Shown here piece by piece: positions 34,678 to 43,416 of a stretch of 43,440 bases of DNA. The notes beneath the pieces were generated by a model that was not told the origin of the DNA, did not search any database, and saw only the letters and a program-made list of their open reading frames with translations. Within the stretch, counting starts at the first letter, position 1. Each line of letters begins with the position of its first letter. The DNA is from JAURFX01 sp038125265 (GTDB taxonomy: Bacteria > Pseudomonadota > Gammaproteobacteria > Steroidobacterales > Rariloculaceae): contig JAYPDM010000010.1 in the NCBI GenBank assembly GCA_038125265.1, positions 1-43,440 on the forward strand, in the 5' to 3' direction. The translations under genes were made by a program, and so were the position numbers.

Positions 34678-36078
34678 ATGGGCTTAAAAGTTTTAATGCG
34701 TTTAATTTATATATATTGGGTAGTTTTGCGTTATCGCCTAAGGTCATTGATCAATCCTAAGACGCATAAATCCTTAGCCAGGAATCAAAACAAAAGAATA
34801 AAATCTGCAGCTCAACTAAGACAAGCCCTTGAATTGTTGGGACCTATATTTATCAAGTTTGGCCAGGTGCTCTCAACTCGAAGAGACTTAATTCCCCATG
34901 AATTTGCTGATGAACTTGCTAAGCTTCAAGATAGAGTTAAGCCTTTCCCTTCGGCATTAGCCAAAGCCCTTATAGAGGCTTCTCTTGGAAGATCAATTAA
35001 TGAGGTTTTTGCGTCATTTGATGATAAGCCTCTTGCTGCTGCGTCCATTGCTCAGGTGCATGCGGCAACGCTCAAGGATGGAGCCGAAGTGGTAGTAAAA
35101 GTTTTAAGGCCTAATGTTGACGAGATGATAGCTCGAGATTTAGAGGTGTTGGACTTCTTAGCAAACACAGCAGCAAAGAGATTTCCTGACGCTACTCGAT
35201 TAAAGCCAAAAGAAATAGTAAACGAATTAAGAATGATTCTTTCGAAAGAATTAGATTTGATTAGAGAGGCATCGAACGCAAGCCAGCTTAAAAAAAATTT
35301 TGAGGGATCTGATAAATTATATGTACCTGAGGTGTACTGGGACTACTGCAGGCCTAATGTTATGGTGCTAGAGCGTATACATGGCGTTCAAATCAGTAAT
35401 ATCAAAAAATTAAGAGAGGCAGGCGCTGACCTTGAATGGCTGGCTCATAATGGAGTTGAGATTTTTTTTACTCAGGTGTTCAGGCATAATTTTTTTCATG
35501 CCGATATGCACCCGGGTAATGTTTTTGTAGATATTACTAATCCTAAGAAACCTAGGTATATGGCTATAGATTTTGGCGTCATGGGAACTCTAACCTTAAG
35601 AGACAAGCATTATCTAGCTGAAAATTTTTATGCCTTTTTTAATAGAGACTATAGAAGGGTAGCTGACCTCCACATTGAGTCGGGCTGGGTACCCCCTGAT
35701 ACCTCTGCAGAAGATCTTGAAGCATCGGTTCGATCTGTATGCGAGCCAATGTTTAATAAACCGCTTAAAGAAATTTCCTTTGGTATTGTGTTGCTAAGAT
35801 TATTTGATATTGCAAGAAAATATAAAATGGAGATACAGCCCCAGTTGATACTTTTGCAAAAAACTTTAGTTAATGTTGAGGGGCTAGGAAGAGAGCTTTA
35901 CCCAGACTTAGATATTTGGAAAACTGCAAAGCCAGTCTTAGAAAAATGGCTGATGGAGCAATCAAGCCCTGTCAATGCAATTAAAAGAATAATAAAACAG
36001 TGGCCTCAAATCATGAGAGATCTAAGCCTATTGCCCGAGAGGATCAGTGCCTTCCTAAAAACGATTAGTCAGGAATAA
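34678..36078 (+). CDS. ubiB: Ubiquinone biosynthesis kinase-like protein UbiB, without C-terminal membrane helices
   Basis: This atypical kinase-like ATPase of the ABC1/ADCK family is needed for ubiquinone synthesis. Family marks are the KFGQ motif (60-63) in IFIKFGQVLSTRRDL, the Ala-rich loop AAASIAQVHAA, VVVKVLRP, HADMHPGN and IDFGVMG. It has 466 residues against about 546 in E. coli; the sequence ends at LPERISAFLKTISQE, where other members continue into two C-terminal membrane helices. Membrane contact may instead come from the hydrophobic N-terminus. It overlaps the convergent CinA-type gene by 14 bases. Confidence 0.95.
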   Translation: MGLKVLMRLIYIYWVVLRYRLRSLINPKTHKSLARNQNKRIKSAAQLRQALELLGPIFIKFGQVLSTRRDLIPHEFADELAKLQDRVKPFPSALAKALIEASLGRSINEVFASFDDKPLAAASIAQVHAATLKDGAEVVVKVLRPNVDEMIARDLEVLDFLANTAAKRFPDATRLKPKEIVNELRMILSKELDLIREASNASQLKKNFEGSDKLYVPEVYWDYCRPNVMVLERIHGVQISNIKKLREAGADLEWLAHNGVEIFFTQVFRHNFFHADMHPGNVFVDITNPKKPRYMAIDFGVMGTLTLRDKHYLAENFYAFFNRDYRRVADLHIESGWVPPDTSAEDLEASVRSVCEPMFNKPLKEISFGIVLLRLFDIARKYKMEIQPQLILLQKTLVNVEGLGRELYPDLDIWKTAKPVLEKWLMEQSSPVNAIKRIIKQWPQIMRDLSLLPERISAFLKTISQE

Positions 36079-36790
36079 TGGATTGAAAAGCATCTGTAAT
36101 TTTTTTGAGACAGACTTCCAATGCTGTTGCATTCGTACCCCTTAAAACAATAGTAGCTCCATATTTTCCATTTTTTGAAAACGGATAACTTCCGATGCTG
36201 ATGTTTTTTTCTTCTGTAGCAATCTTTGTCAATGTTTCTGCAAAGTCGCCCTCTTTCATATAAAAGTCTTTTGCCAGAGATAGTATCGGACTCCCTTTAT
36301 TAATAAACCTTAGTGCAGAGTAGAACATGCATTCGGCAATTTTTGGGATTCCCGCTAATACGAAAACATTTTCTAATTTAAACCCAGGAGCAAAACTGAT
36401 GGGGTTCTCAAGTAGCTCGGCACCACTTGGAATATAAGCCATTTTTTTTCTTGCCTCAGTTAGCTCATTTCCATAAGAAGCGATTCTGCCCAGAGCCTCT
36501 TGATTAAGCTCCAGCTCAGTTTGGAATGCCTTTGCTACTGACGCAGACGTAATGTCATCATGGGTTGGCCCAATGCCACCGGTTGTAAAAACATAATCAT
36601 ATTTAGATCTTAGTTGATTAATAGTTTCAATAATAACTTCCTCTGAATCAGGAATGACTCGTGCTTCAGACATCATAATTCCAAGATTATTAAGTTCTGT
36701 TGCAATAAAACTTAAGTTGGCGTCTTTGGTCTTTCCAGATAATACCTCGTCTCCAATTATGACTAGCGCGGCCTGCTCTTGTTTGCTCAT
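36065..36790 (-). CDS. CinA N-terminal/molybdopterin-binding-domain protein
   Basis: This 241-residue protein is a stand-alone MoCF/MPTb domain like the N-terminal half of CinA. Signature pieces are ALVIIGDEVLSGKTKDAN and TTGGIGPTHDDITSASVA, and later AYIPSGAELLENP and FVLAGIPKI. CinA N-terminal domains are associated with nucleotide pyrophosphatase or FAD/ADP-ribose hydrolase activity; the nicotinamide deamidase half is missing. It overlaps the DUF2007 gene by four bases and seems to be the last gene of the trp transcript. Confidence 0.86.
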   Translation of the reverse strand: MSKQEQAALVIIGDEVLSGKTKDANLSFIATELNNLGIMMSEARVIPDSEEVIIETINQLRSKYDYVFTTGGIGPTHDDITSASVAKAFQTELELNQEALGRIASYGNELTEARKKMAYIPSGAELLENPISFAPGFKLENVFVLAGIPKIAECMFYSALRFINKGSPILSLAKDFYMKEGDFAETLTKIATEEKNISIGSYPFSKNGKYGATIVLRGTNATALEVCLKKITDAFQSIIPD

Positions 36791-37095
36791 TTTTCTCTCT
36801 CAGTATCGCAATTCCAGCAGATTTCAAATTGAGAGCTGTTTGCCTCATGGCATGAAGAGCAATTCCAATCTGGACCATCAATGTCTGGCTTGATCGCTCC
36901 TAAAATATTTTCTGCATATTGCTTATCTTGTTCAAAAATAATCCATATCTCAGGATCGCAGTCAAAAACAGGAATCTCACCAAGACCGCCTGAAAGGTGG
37001 TCATTTTTGATAATGCACTCAATGCCTTTTTCTGAAAGAATAGATTTTGCTAGCCTAGCTTCTAGAATGTTCCCATCAAAACTTAATTTAATCAT
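36787..37095 (-). CDS. DUF2007-domain protein with RanBP2-type zinc finger
   Basis: This 102-residue cytoplasmic protein has an N-terminal DUF2007 (putative signal-transducing) domain (ILEARLAKSILSEKGIECII, GEIPVFDCDPEIWI) and a C-terminal zinc finger. The finger follows the RanBP2 pattern exactly: W77-x-C79-x2-C82-x3-N86-x6-C93-x2-C96. Such fingers bind RNA or ubiquitin in eukaryotes; in bacteria the target is unknown. It overlaps trpA by eight bases and the CinA-type gene by four, so it is tied to the trp operon. Confidence 0.82.
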   Translation of the reverse strand: MIKLSFDGNILEARLAKSILSEKGIECIIKNDHLSGGLGEIPVFDCDPEIWIIFEQDKQYAENILGAIKPDIDGPDWNCSSCHEANSSQFEICWNCDTEREK

Positions 37096-37852
37096 GCCTA
37101 ATGTTTTCTAAAAACTTAATTACATTCCCGCCTTGCTCAATGGTATCTATGATCACAGAGCCCAGAATAACGCCATCAATATGTGGTGCTAATTGATCTA
37201 CCTGATCTTTTCCACGAATACCAAACCCAGCACATACTGGCACAGAAGAATTTTTTTTCACTTTTTGTAAATATTCAATGACATCATCCGGGAGGGCATC
37301 ATCGCCACCTGTGACCCCCTTTTTTGTCACGGCATAGACAAAACCTTGGCTTTCTTTGCAGAGTCTTCCTAAACGATCCTCTGGAGTAGCAGGAGAGACA
37401 AGATTTATTAAATTAATATTCTGAGCATTAATGGCTTCTTTAAAAGAAAATGATTCCTCAATGGGAAGGTCAGGCACTATAAAGCCTTGGATGCCTGCGT
37501 CTTTGCTTACAGATGCAAGTTTCTCAAAACCAAAAGCCAGAAGGGGGTTTAAGTAGCTCATTAAAATAAGAGGACACTCGATTTCATCTCTATTTTCTTT
37601 GATGGCATCCAAGGTCCAGACTAAAGAAGTTCCAGACTGAAGTGCCTTTAAACTTGAGTTTTGAATAGACAGCCCATCTGCCAAAGGGTCAGTAAAAGGA
37701 ATGCCAATTTCAATCACATCGGCAATTTTAGAGATAGCCTTGAGATTTTTTATGAATTCATCAAGAGTGGGATGTCCAGCTGTGATGAATGCAACTAAAG
37801 CAGGCTTCTTTGCAGTCTGAATTGACTCTTCGATATTAAACCTTTCTATCAT
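37088..37852 (-). CDS. trpA: Tryptophan synthase alpha chain
   Basis: This subunit splits indole-3-glycerol phosphate and channels indole to TrpB. It has 254 residues. The catalytic Glu48 (VIEIGIPFTDPLADG) and Asp59 are present, with the loop-2 region there and phosphate-binding GFGIRGKDQV near the end. GVTGGDD is the flexible loop 6 (usually GVTG). It overlaps trpB by four bases and the DUF2007 gene by eight. Confidence 0.97.
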   Translation of the reverse strand: MIERFNIEESIQTAKKPALVAFITAGHPTLDEFIKNLKAISKIADVIEIGIPFTDPLADGLSIQNSSLKALQSGTSLVWTLDAIKENRDEIECPLILMSYLNPLLAFGFEKLASVSKDAGIQGFIVPDLPIEESFSFKEAINAQNINLINLVSPATPEDRLGRLCKESQGFVYAVTKKGVTGGDDALPDDVIEYLQKVKKNSSVPVCAGFGIRGKDQVDQLAPHIDGVILGSVIIDTIEQGGNVIKFLENIRHD

Positions 37853-39057
37853 GATTTTTTAAATGTAGAAATAATCGGCATATCTTTATCTCCTCTTCCT
37901 GATAAACCGATAAGCACTGTCTTGCCACCATTTTCTGCTAACCATTTTTTTGCTCCAGCAAATGCATGAGCTGTTTCTAATGCTGGAAGAATACCTTCAA
38001 CCTCACTGCATTCCTCAAGCGTATCGAATGCATCGTTATCACTTATAAAGGAATACTTAGCACGACCTGATTGAGCAAGATAAGAATGCTCTGGGCCAAC
38101 TCCAGGATAGTCTAGCCCCGCAGAGACTGAATGCGTTTCTTGAATTTGACCATCATCGTTGTACAAAAGCATTGAGTATGAGCCATGTAGCACGCCAGGC
38201 TTACCTAAGCTCATAGGTGCTGAGTGTTCACCAAGCTTTTGGCCCCTACCTCCGGCCTCAATCCCATGAAGTTCAACATGTTTGTCATCGATAAAGTCAT
38301 GAAAAAGACCGATAGCATTTGAGCCACCTCCAACGCAAGCAAAAACAGCATCGGGAAAAACATCTAGGTCTTTCATTTGCTGTTTAGCTTCTTTTCCAAT
38401 GACCGATTGGAGTTCTCTTACCAATAAAGGGTAGGGATGTGGGCCTACTGCAGAGCCCAGTAAATAGTATGTATTTTCTGGGTCAGTTACCCAGTGCCGC
38501 ATGGCTTCATCTATGGCTGCTCTGAGTGTTTTATCGCCTGAGGTCACAGGCACGACTTTAGCACCAAGCTTTAACATTCTATCAACGTTTGGTGACTGCC
38601 TTGCTACATCGAGCTCACCCATATAAACGGTACATGGCATTCCAACTCTTGCGCAAGCAGCAGCTGTCGCAACACCATGCTGACCAGCGCCAGTTTCAGC
38701 AACAATTCTTTTTACTCCCAATTCCTTGGCGAGCAATGCCTGTCCAATGGCATTATTAATTTTATGTGCGCCCGTGTGCGCCAGGTCTTCTCTTTTAAGC
38801 CAAATCTTTCCATTCCACTTTTCTGATAGGCCATGTGCAAATGTTAGAGCGGTAGGACGTCCTACCCAAGTATTAAGCTCATAAGACCATGCCTCAAGAA
38901 AATTCTTTGAAGGTAAGATCTCCTTCACTCCTTGTGTTAAGCGATTAATGGCGGGCATAAGGGTTTCTGGTACATACTGCCCTCCAAAAATGCCAAATCG
39001 TCCTCGTTCGTCAGGCATATCCTGATTTAAACCCTTTAAATCAATATGATATTTCAT
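37849..39057 (-). CDS. trpB: Tryptophan synthase beta chain
   Basis: This PLP enzyme joins indole and serine to give tryptophan. It has 402 residues. Lys99 in HTGAHKINNA holds the PLP, the substrate loop reads AETGAGQHG, and the PLP phosphate loop is GGGSNAIG. The start overlaps the trpF stop by one base (TAATG). Confidence 0.98.
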   Translation of the reverse strand: MKYHIDLKGLNQDMPDERGRFGIFGGQYVPETLMPAINRLTQGVKEILPSKNFLEAWSYELNTWVGRPTALTFAHGLSEKWNGKIWLKREDLAHTGAHKINNAIGQALLAKELGVKRIVAETGAGQHGVATAAACARVGMPCTVYMGELDVARQSPNVDRMLKLGAKVVPVTSGDKTLRAAIDEAMRHWVTDPENTYYLLGSAVGPHPYPLLVRELQSVIGKEAKQQMKDLDVFPDAVFACVGGGSNAIGLFHDFIDDKHVELHGIEAGGRGQKLGEHSAPMSLGKPGVLHGSYSMLLYNDDGQIQETHSVSAGLDYPGVGPEHSYLAQSGRAKYSFISDNDAFDTLEECSEVEGILPALETAHAFAGAKKWLAENGGKTVLIGLSGRGDKDMPIISTFKKS

Positions 39058-39650
39058 TAAATACTCTCAAAAGCCTTTCTTGCATTAATCACAAATTGCT
39101 CCATCTTAGTCAGGTCCTTTTCACCCTTGATGGATTCAACTCCACTTGACACGTCTACGCCCCAGGGAGACACATATCGAATAGCTTCGATCACATTGTC
39201 CGGGGAAAGCCCACCCGCAAGAATGGTTTTATGTGATTTTGCAACATGTTTTGCTTCTTGCCAGTTTGCTAACTCACCAACCCCACTCATGCTTCCTTCA
39301 AACAGTATTAATGAATAATCAGTTTTTATGGGAGAGCTTGTAGACCTGTATACAGGAAGAGTGATTATATCAGAATTAAATTCCATACCCTCAAAACTAT
39401 CAAAGTCTGCCTGAATACAGTCTGGCTGAGCGAACCGGAGAACTTTTTCTACTAATTTTTCTTTAGCACTCTTGAATACCGCAACTTTCTGTATACCTTG
39501 AGGGATAAGCTCAAATAATTCCTTTGCTCTGATGGGATCTAATTGTCTTGGGGAGGGAGAAAAGACGAAGCCAATTGAGTCTACTTTGAGCTCAATTGCT
39601 TTTTTTACTGATGCTTCTGTAGTTAAACCGCAAATTTTTATGAAAGACAT
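39057..39650 (-). CDS. trpF: Phosphoribosylanthranilate isomerase
   Basis: This 197-residue TIM-barrel enzyme performs the Amadori rearrangement in tryptophan synthesis. The catalytic Cys lies in IKICGLT at the N-terminus, VFSPSPRQ follows, and the catalytic Asp and phosphate loop are in GVDVSSGVES. It is a separate gene, one base after trpC, whereas enteric bacteria carry a trpC-trpF fusion. Confidence 0.96.
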   Translation of the reverse strand: MSFIKICGLTTEASVKKAIELKVDSIGFVFSPSPRQLDPIRAKELFELIPQGIQKVAVFKSAKEKLVEKVLRFAQPDCIQADFDSFEGMEFNSDIITLPVYRSTSSPIKTDYSLILFEGSMSGVGELANWQEAKHVAKSHKTILAGGLSPDNVIEAIRYVSPWGVDVSSGVESIKGEKDLTKMEQFVINARKAFESI

Positions 39651-39651
39651 G

Positions 39652-40452
39652 TCAGTTTAATTCATCAAATAATTGATTTGAGGTCATAAGGGCAGATCCA
39701 ATTAATCCATAACTGTAACCGCTTGCAACAAGTTCATTGATAAACTCTTTCGATTCAATACCACTCTCAGCAACCCAGTCAAATCCCTCAAATTTGAGAT
39801 TTGCAAAAGCATGAAATCTTTCAGGTTCAATTTGTAAATTTAAAAGATTTCTACAATTAATGCCCATTAAAATTTTTTCAGAGAAATCTTGTAAGCTTAA
39901 TTGTTTGATCAATAAATTATGTGCCCTAGCAATATCAGCTTCATCAAAGCATTCGATGAGCATGAATAAATTAAGACTTAGAGATAATTCGATGAATGCT
40001 TTTAGCTTATCTGTGTCTAAAGACTTTACTATAAGCAGAACTCCGCTGGCACCATATGATGCGGCTTCGTAGATTTGATATTCGTCTACAATAAAATCTT
40101 TCCTCATACAGGGAATCTTTTTTTCATTGCTTATCGCTACAACCTTTTGAAGGTCATCCAAAGACCCATTAAAGGCGACGGGCTCTGTGAGGACACTAAT
40201 GGCTGCAACTGAATTTTCTTGTGTGTAATTTTTTGCTTGCAGATCAATATCAAAAGAATCATTAACAAGGCTTCCAACAGCAGGCGATGTTTTTTTTATT
40301 TCAGCAATAATATTAAAGTTTTTATTTTTCCTAAGAGGTAGCGGTTTAAAATTTTCAATATTTTGTTTTAACTGGCTAAGAGGTATTCTTTTTTTTGCTT
40401 CTTCTACTCGCTTGCTAGAAGAAAGATTCATTTTTTTTAGAAAATCAGACAT
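39652..40452 (-). CDS. trpC: Indole-3-glycerol phosphate synthase
   Basis: This 266-residue TIM-barrel enzyme closes the indole ring. Signatures are AEIKKTSPAVGS (catalytic Glu/Lys), CMRKDFIVDEYQIYEA with the catalytic Lys, and LMGINCRNL and AESGIES near the end. It overlaps trpD by eight bases and is not fused to trpF. Confidence 0.97.
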   Translation of the reverse strand: MSDFLKKMNLSSSKRVEEAKKRIPLSQLKQNIENFKPLPLRKNKNFNIIAEIKKTSPAVGSLVNDSFDIDLQAKNYTQENSVAAISVLTEPVAFNGSLDDLQKVVAISNEKKIPCMRKDFIVDEYQIYEAASYGASGVLLIVKSLDTDKLKAFIELSLSLNLFMLIECFDEADIARAHNLLIKQLSLQDFSEKILMGINCRNLLNLQIEPERFHAFANLKFEGFDWVAESGIESKEFINELVASGYSYGLIGSALMTSNQLFDELN

Positions 40453-41476
40453 TTTTATTTTGAATCTTCTCTATCAGATTGCTAGCTTTTCCAGAATCAA
40501 TGGTTGCCTTAGAAAGCTCAATGCCCTCTTTAATTGATTTGCACTCATCGGTGATAAAAAGCGCCAATCCTGACCCAAGGCATAATGCATTACGATGTGC
40601 TGAGCTGTCATTTCCATGAAGGGCTTCAATAAGCCTTTTTGCATTTTCTTCAGCGTCGCCTCCTTTTAATTCTTCCTCGGAGCATGGCTCTAGCCCAAGA
40701 GACGAAGGATCAATGATTTCTGAGTGTATTGGTTTCTCAGGGGACACATAAAAAATATGAAATGAGCTGGCAGGAGTCGCTTCATCCCATCCATTCGCTC
40801 CGTGGATGACAACAGCTTTCTTTACAGATAAATTTTTTAGTGCTTTAGCCATAAGCTCGGCAGCACTCAAGCTAAAGGCTCCCATAACATAGTGTGAAAC
40901 CGGATATGGATTTACCAACGGCCCCAACATATTAAAAATTGTTCTAATGCCTAATGCCTTTCTAATCGGTGCTATATATTTCATAGCAGGATGATAGTTG
41001 GGTGCGAAGAGAAAGGTGAAGCCTAAATCATTTAGCATATCCTCATTTTGATTAGATTCTAATTCAATAGGAAAGCCAATTTTTGCAAGTACATCGGCAC
41101 TTCCAGATTTGCTAGAAATAGATCTGTTTCCATGCTTGATTACCTTTAGGCCGCTTGCTGCAGCCAATAGCGCTGATCCAGTAGACAGATTTAAGCTATG
41201 CGAACCATCTCCTCCAGTACCCACAATATCAACAGTTTTTTCAAAGTTTGATATCTTTGAATCCAGCGAAAGTTCTCGCATTCCCTCTGAAAATCCGGCT
41301 AGCTCCTCAGCAGATTCGCCCTTTGATCTTAACGCCAACAAGAATGCAGTAGAAACGATCGGATCTAGTTCATTACGACCGATCTTAAGTATTAATGTCT
41401 TTGCATCTTCAACTGATAAGTCATTTTTTTGAAGAAGAGACTCAAGGCCAGTATTAATTTCCATAGCTTTGTTCAA
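40445..41476 (-). CDS. trpD: Anthranilate phosphoribosyltransferase
   Basis: This 343-residue enzyme adds phosphoribose to anthranilate. It carries the family motifs GTGGDGSHSLNLST, KHGNRSISSKSGSADVL and GIRTIFNMLGPLVNP. The start overlaps trpG by 23 bases. It is not fused to trpG, unlike in E. coli. Confidence 0.97.
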   Translation of the reverse strand: MNKAMEINTGLESLLQKNDLSVEDAKTLILKIGRNELDPIVSTAFLLALRSKGESAEELAGFSEGMRELSLDSKISNFEKTVDIVGTGGDGSHSLNLSTGSALLAAASGLKVIKHGNRSISSKSGSADVLAKIGFPIELESNQNEDMLNDLGFTFLFAPNYHPAMKYIAPIRKALGIRTIFNMLGPLVNPYPVSHYVMGAFSLSAAELMAKALKNLSVKKAVVIHGANGWDEATPASSFHIFYVSPEKPIHSEIIDPSSLGLEPCSEEELKGGDAEENAKRLIEALHGNDSSAHRNALCLGSGLALFITDECKSIKEGIELSKATIDSGKASNLIEKIQNKNV

Positions 41477-42038
41477 TAAAGTTTTGCATTAATTTTAAAC
41501 CATCTGGAGTTAAAACACTTTCTGGATGGAATTGCACTCCCTCGGTTAGGTGGTCTTTATGCCTCACGCCCATTATTTCTTTGTCATTTGTTGTAGCCGT
41601 AATTTTAAGGACGCTTGGCATATTTTTTTCTGATCCTGCCAAGGAGTGATAACGTCCTGCTTCCATTGGGCTATTAATGCCTTTAAATACTCCTTGTTTA
41701 TCATGAATTACTCTTGAGCTCTTGCCATGCACGAGTGCTTTAGCATTAATGATATCTCCGCCAAAGTGCTCAATAATGCATTGGTGGCCTAGGCAAACCC
41801 CTAAAACAGGTATCTTGCCAGAATAATATCCAATGAATTCATTTGAGATACCCGCATCTTTTGGCGATCCTGGTCCTGGCGATATAACCAGATGAGTAGG
41901 ATTAGTTTCGATTGCCTCAGCAATTGAGATTTTATCATTTCTATGGGTATCAACTTTTGCACCAAGAGATAAAAAACCTTGTACCAAGTTATAGGTAAAA
42001 GAGTCATAGTTATCAATAATAAGAATTTTTTTAAGCAT
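41454..42038 (-). CDS. trpG: Anthranilate synthase glutamine amidotransferase subunit
   Basis: This class I amidotransferase gives ammonia to TrpE. From ATG 42038 it has 194 residues and begins MLKKILIIDNYDSFTYNLVQ, the family N-terminus; an in-frame ATG at 42065 would add nine residues lying in trpE. Catalytic Cys82 is in GVCLGHQC and the His-Glu pair in VQFHPESVLT. It overlaps trpE by eight bases. It might also serve as PabA for folate synthesis if no separate gene exists. Confidence 0.95.
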   Translation of the reverse strand: MLKKILIIDNYDSFTYNLVQGFLSLGAKVDTHRNDKISIAEAIETNPTHLVISPGPGSPKDAGISNEFIGYYSGKIPVLGVCLGHQCIIEHFGGDIINAKALVHGKSSRVIHDKQGVFKGINSPMEAGRYHSLAGSEKNMPSVLKITATTNDKEIMGVRHKDHLTEGVQFHPESVLTPDGLKLMQNFIEQSYGN

Positions 42039-43416
42039 TTTCACCCTGAAGCACTTTAATTGCATTTCTTAATATATTGCTCTTTGCAATGATCTCTTTA
42101 TGTTCTCCCTTGGGGATGCTATCGGCGACTATTCCTGCACCGGCCTGATAGCTAATTTGATCGCCTTCAATGACTATTGTCCTGATCGTGATAGCTTGGT
42201 CCATATTTCCACATTTAGAAAAGTAGCCAATCGTGCCACCATAAAAACCTCTAGGCTGCGGTTCAAGCTGTGAAATTATTTCCATGGCTTTAATTTTTGG
42301 TGCTCCAACAAGAGTTCCTGCAGGAAATGCTGCTAGGAATAGATCAAATGCATCTTTATCTTCTTCAATTTCGCCTACGACCCCACTTACTATATGCATG
42401 ACATGACTGTATCTTTCTATTTGCATAAATGGCGATACCTCAATAGTTCCATTTTTAGCTACCCTCCCAAGGTCATTTCGAGCTAGATCAATTAGCATAA
42501 TATGCTCTGCCTTTTCTTTTGGGTCATTAATTAAAATTTCCTCAAGCTTAAGATCTTCATCTTTAGTTATACCTCTTGGGCGCGTGCCAGCGATTGGTCT
42601 TAAAGAAGCTTTTTTATCTTCAAGCCTCACTAATGCCTCGGGTGAAGATCCAATGATTGATAGCTCATTATTTAAAAATAAATAATGATAAGGGGACGGA
42701 TTAATTTTTCTGAGAAGCTCATAACAATCGATTGGCTTTAAGTTTCCAGAGGAACTAAAGCTTATGGATAAAACAATTTGAAAAATATCCCCTTCAAAAA
42801 TAGATTTTTTTGCTTGATCAACAATTGTTAAAAATTCTTCTTTTTCAATACTTGCAAGCTCATCAGTAAGTTTAGTTTGAGCGATTTGATCAGATCTAGG
42901 AGATTTTTTTAAGGCTTCATTTACCGTATCCATAACTTTTAAGCTCTCAGAGCTTCCATCGCTTAAAAAGGTCATTATTTTTTCATAATGATCAAATACC
43001 AGCATGCATGATGGGGCTACATAACTTGCTTTTGCAAGATTTGTTTGGCTTTGTTCAAATGATAAATGATCAAAGCTATAGGCGCACTCATAGCCTGTAG
43101 CACCAATAAAACCTCCTTTAAACGGTTGATTTTCCAATACAGGATAAAGTTCGGGAGCATCTTTTAAAAACTTTCTAAACAAACTTTTCCATTCCTCTGG
43201 GCCATGAGGTATTTGAAAGATTTCTCCATTCACAAAAGCTTTGCTATCGCGAATTTCTAATGTTTTGGATGCTTTCAAACCTATAAATGAATACCTTGCG
43301 TTTTCTCCTTCGCCCTCAACACTTTCTAATAGAAAAATTGGGTTTATTGATTCTAACGCCTTAAAGATTTCAATCGGCTTGAGGTCATATGTAGGTATTT
43401 GAAAAGAGCTATTCAT
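42031..43416 (-). CDS. trpE: Anthranilate synthase component I
   Basis: This enzyme makes anthranilate from chorismate with TrpG. It has 461 residues, at the short end of the family. The LLES motif (29-32), which binds tryptophan for feedback inhibition, is intact, suggesting normal allosteric control. Catalytic blocks are LRPIAGTRPRG, MLIDLARNDLGR, and AGTLVGAPKIKAMEII. It is the first gene of the trpEGDCFBA operon; only 24 bases of leader are in the window, so attenuation or a repressor site cannot be judged. Confidence 0.97.
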   Translation of the reverse strand: MNSSFQIPTYDLKPIEIFKALESINPIFLLESVEGEGENARYSFIGLKASKTLEIRDSKAFVNGEIFQIPHGPEEWKSLFRKFLKDAPELYPVLENQPFKGGFIGATGYECAYSFDHLSFEQSQTNLAKASYVAPSCMLVFDHYEKIMTFLSDGSSESLKVMDTVNEALKKSPRSDQIAQTKLTDELASIEKEEFLTIVDQAKKSIFEGDIFQIVLSISFSSSGNLKPIDCYELLRKINPSPYHYLFLNNELSIIGSSPEALVRLEDKKASLRPIAGTRPRGITKDEDLKLEEILINDPKEKAEHIMLIDLARNDLGRVAKNGTIEVSPFMQIERYSHVMHIVSGVVGEIEEDKDAFDLFLAAFPAGTLVGAPKIKAMEIISQLEPQPRGFYGGTIGYFSKCGNMDQAITIRTIVIEGDQISYQAGAGIVADSIPKGEHKEIIAKSNILRNAIKVLQGENA

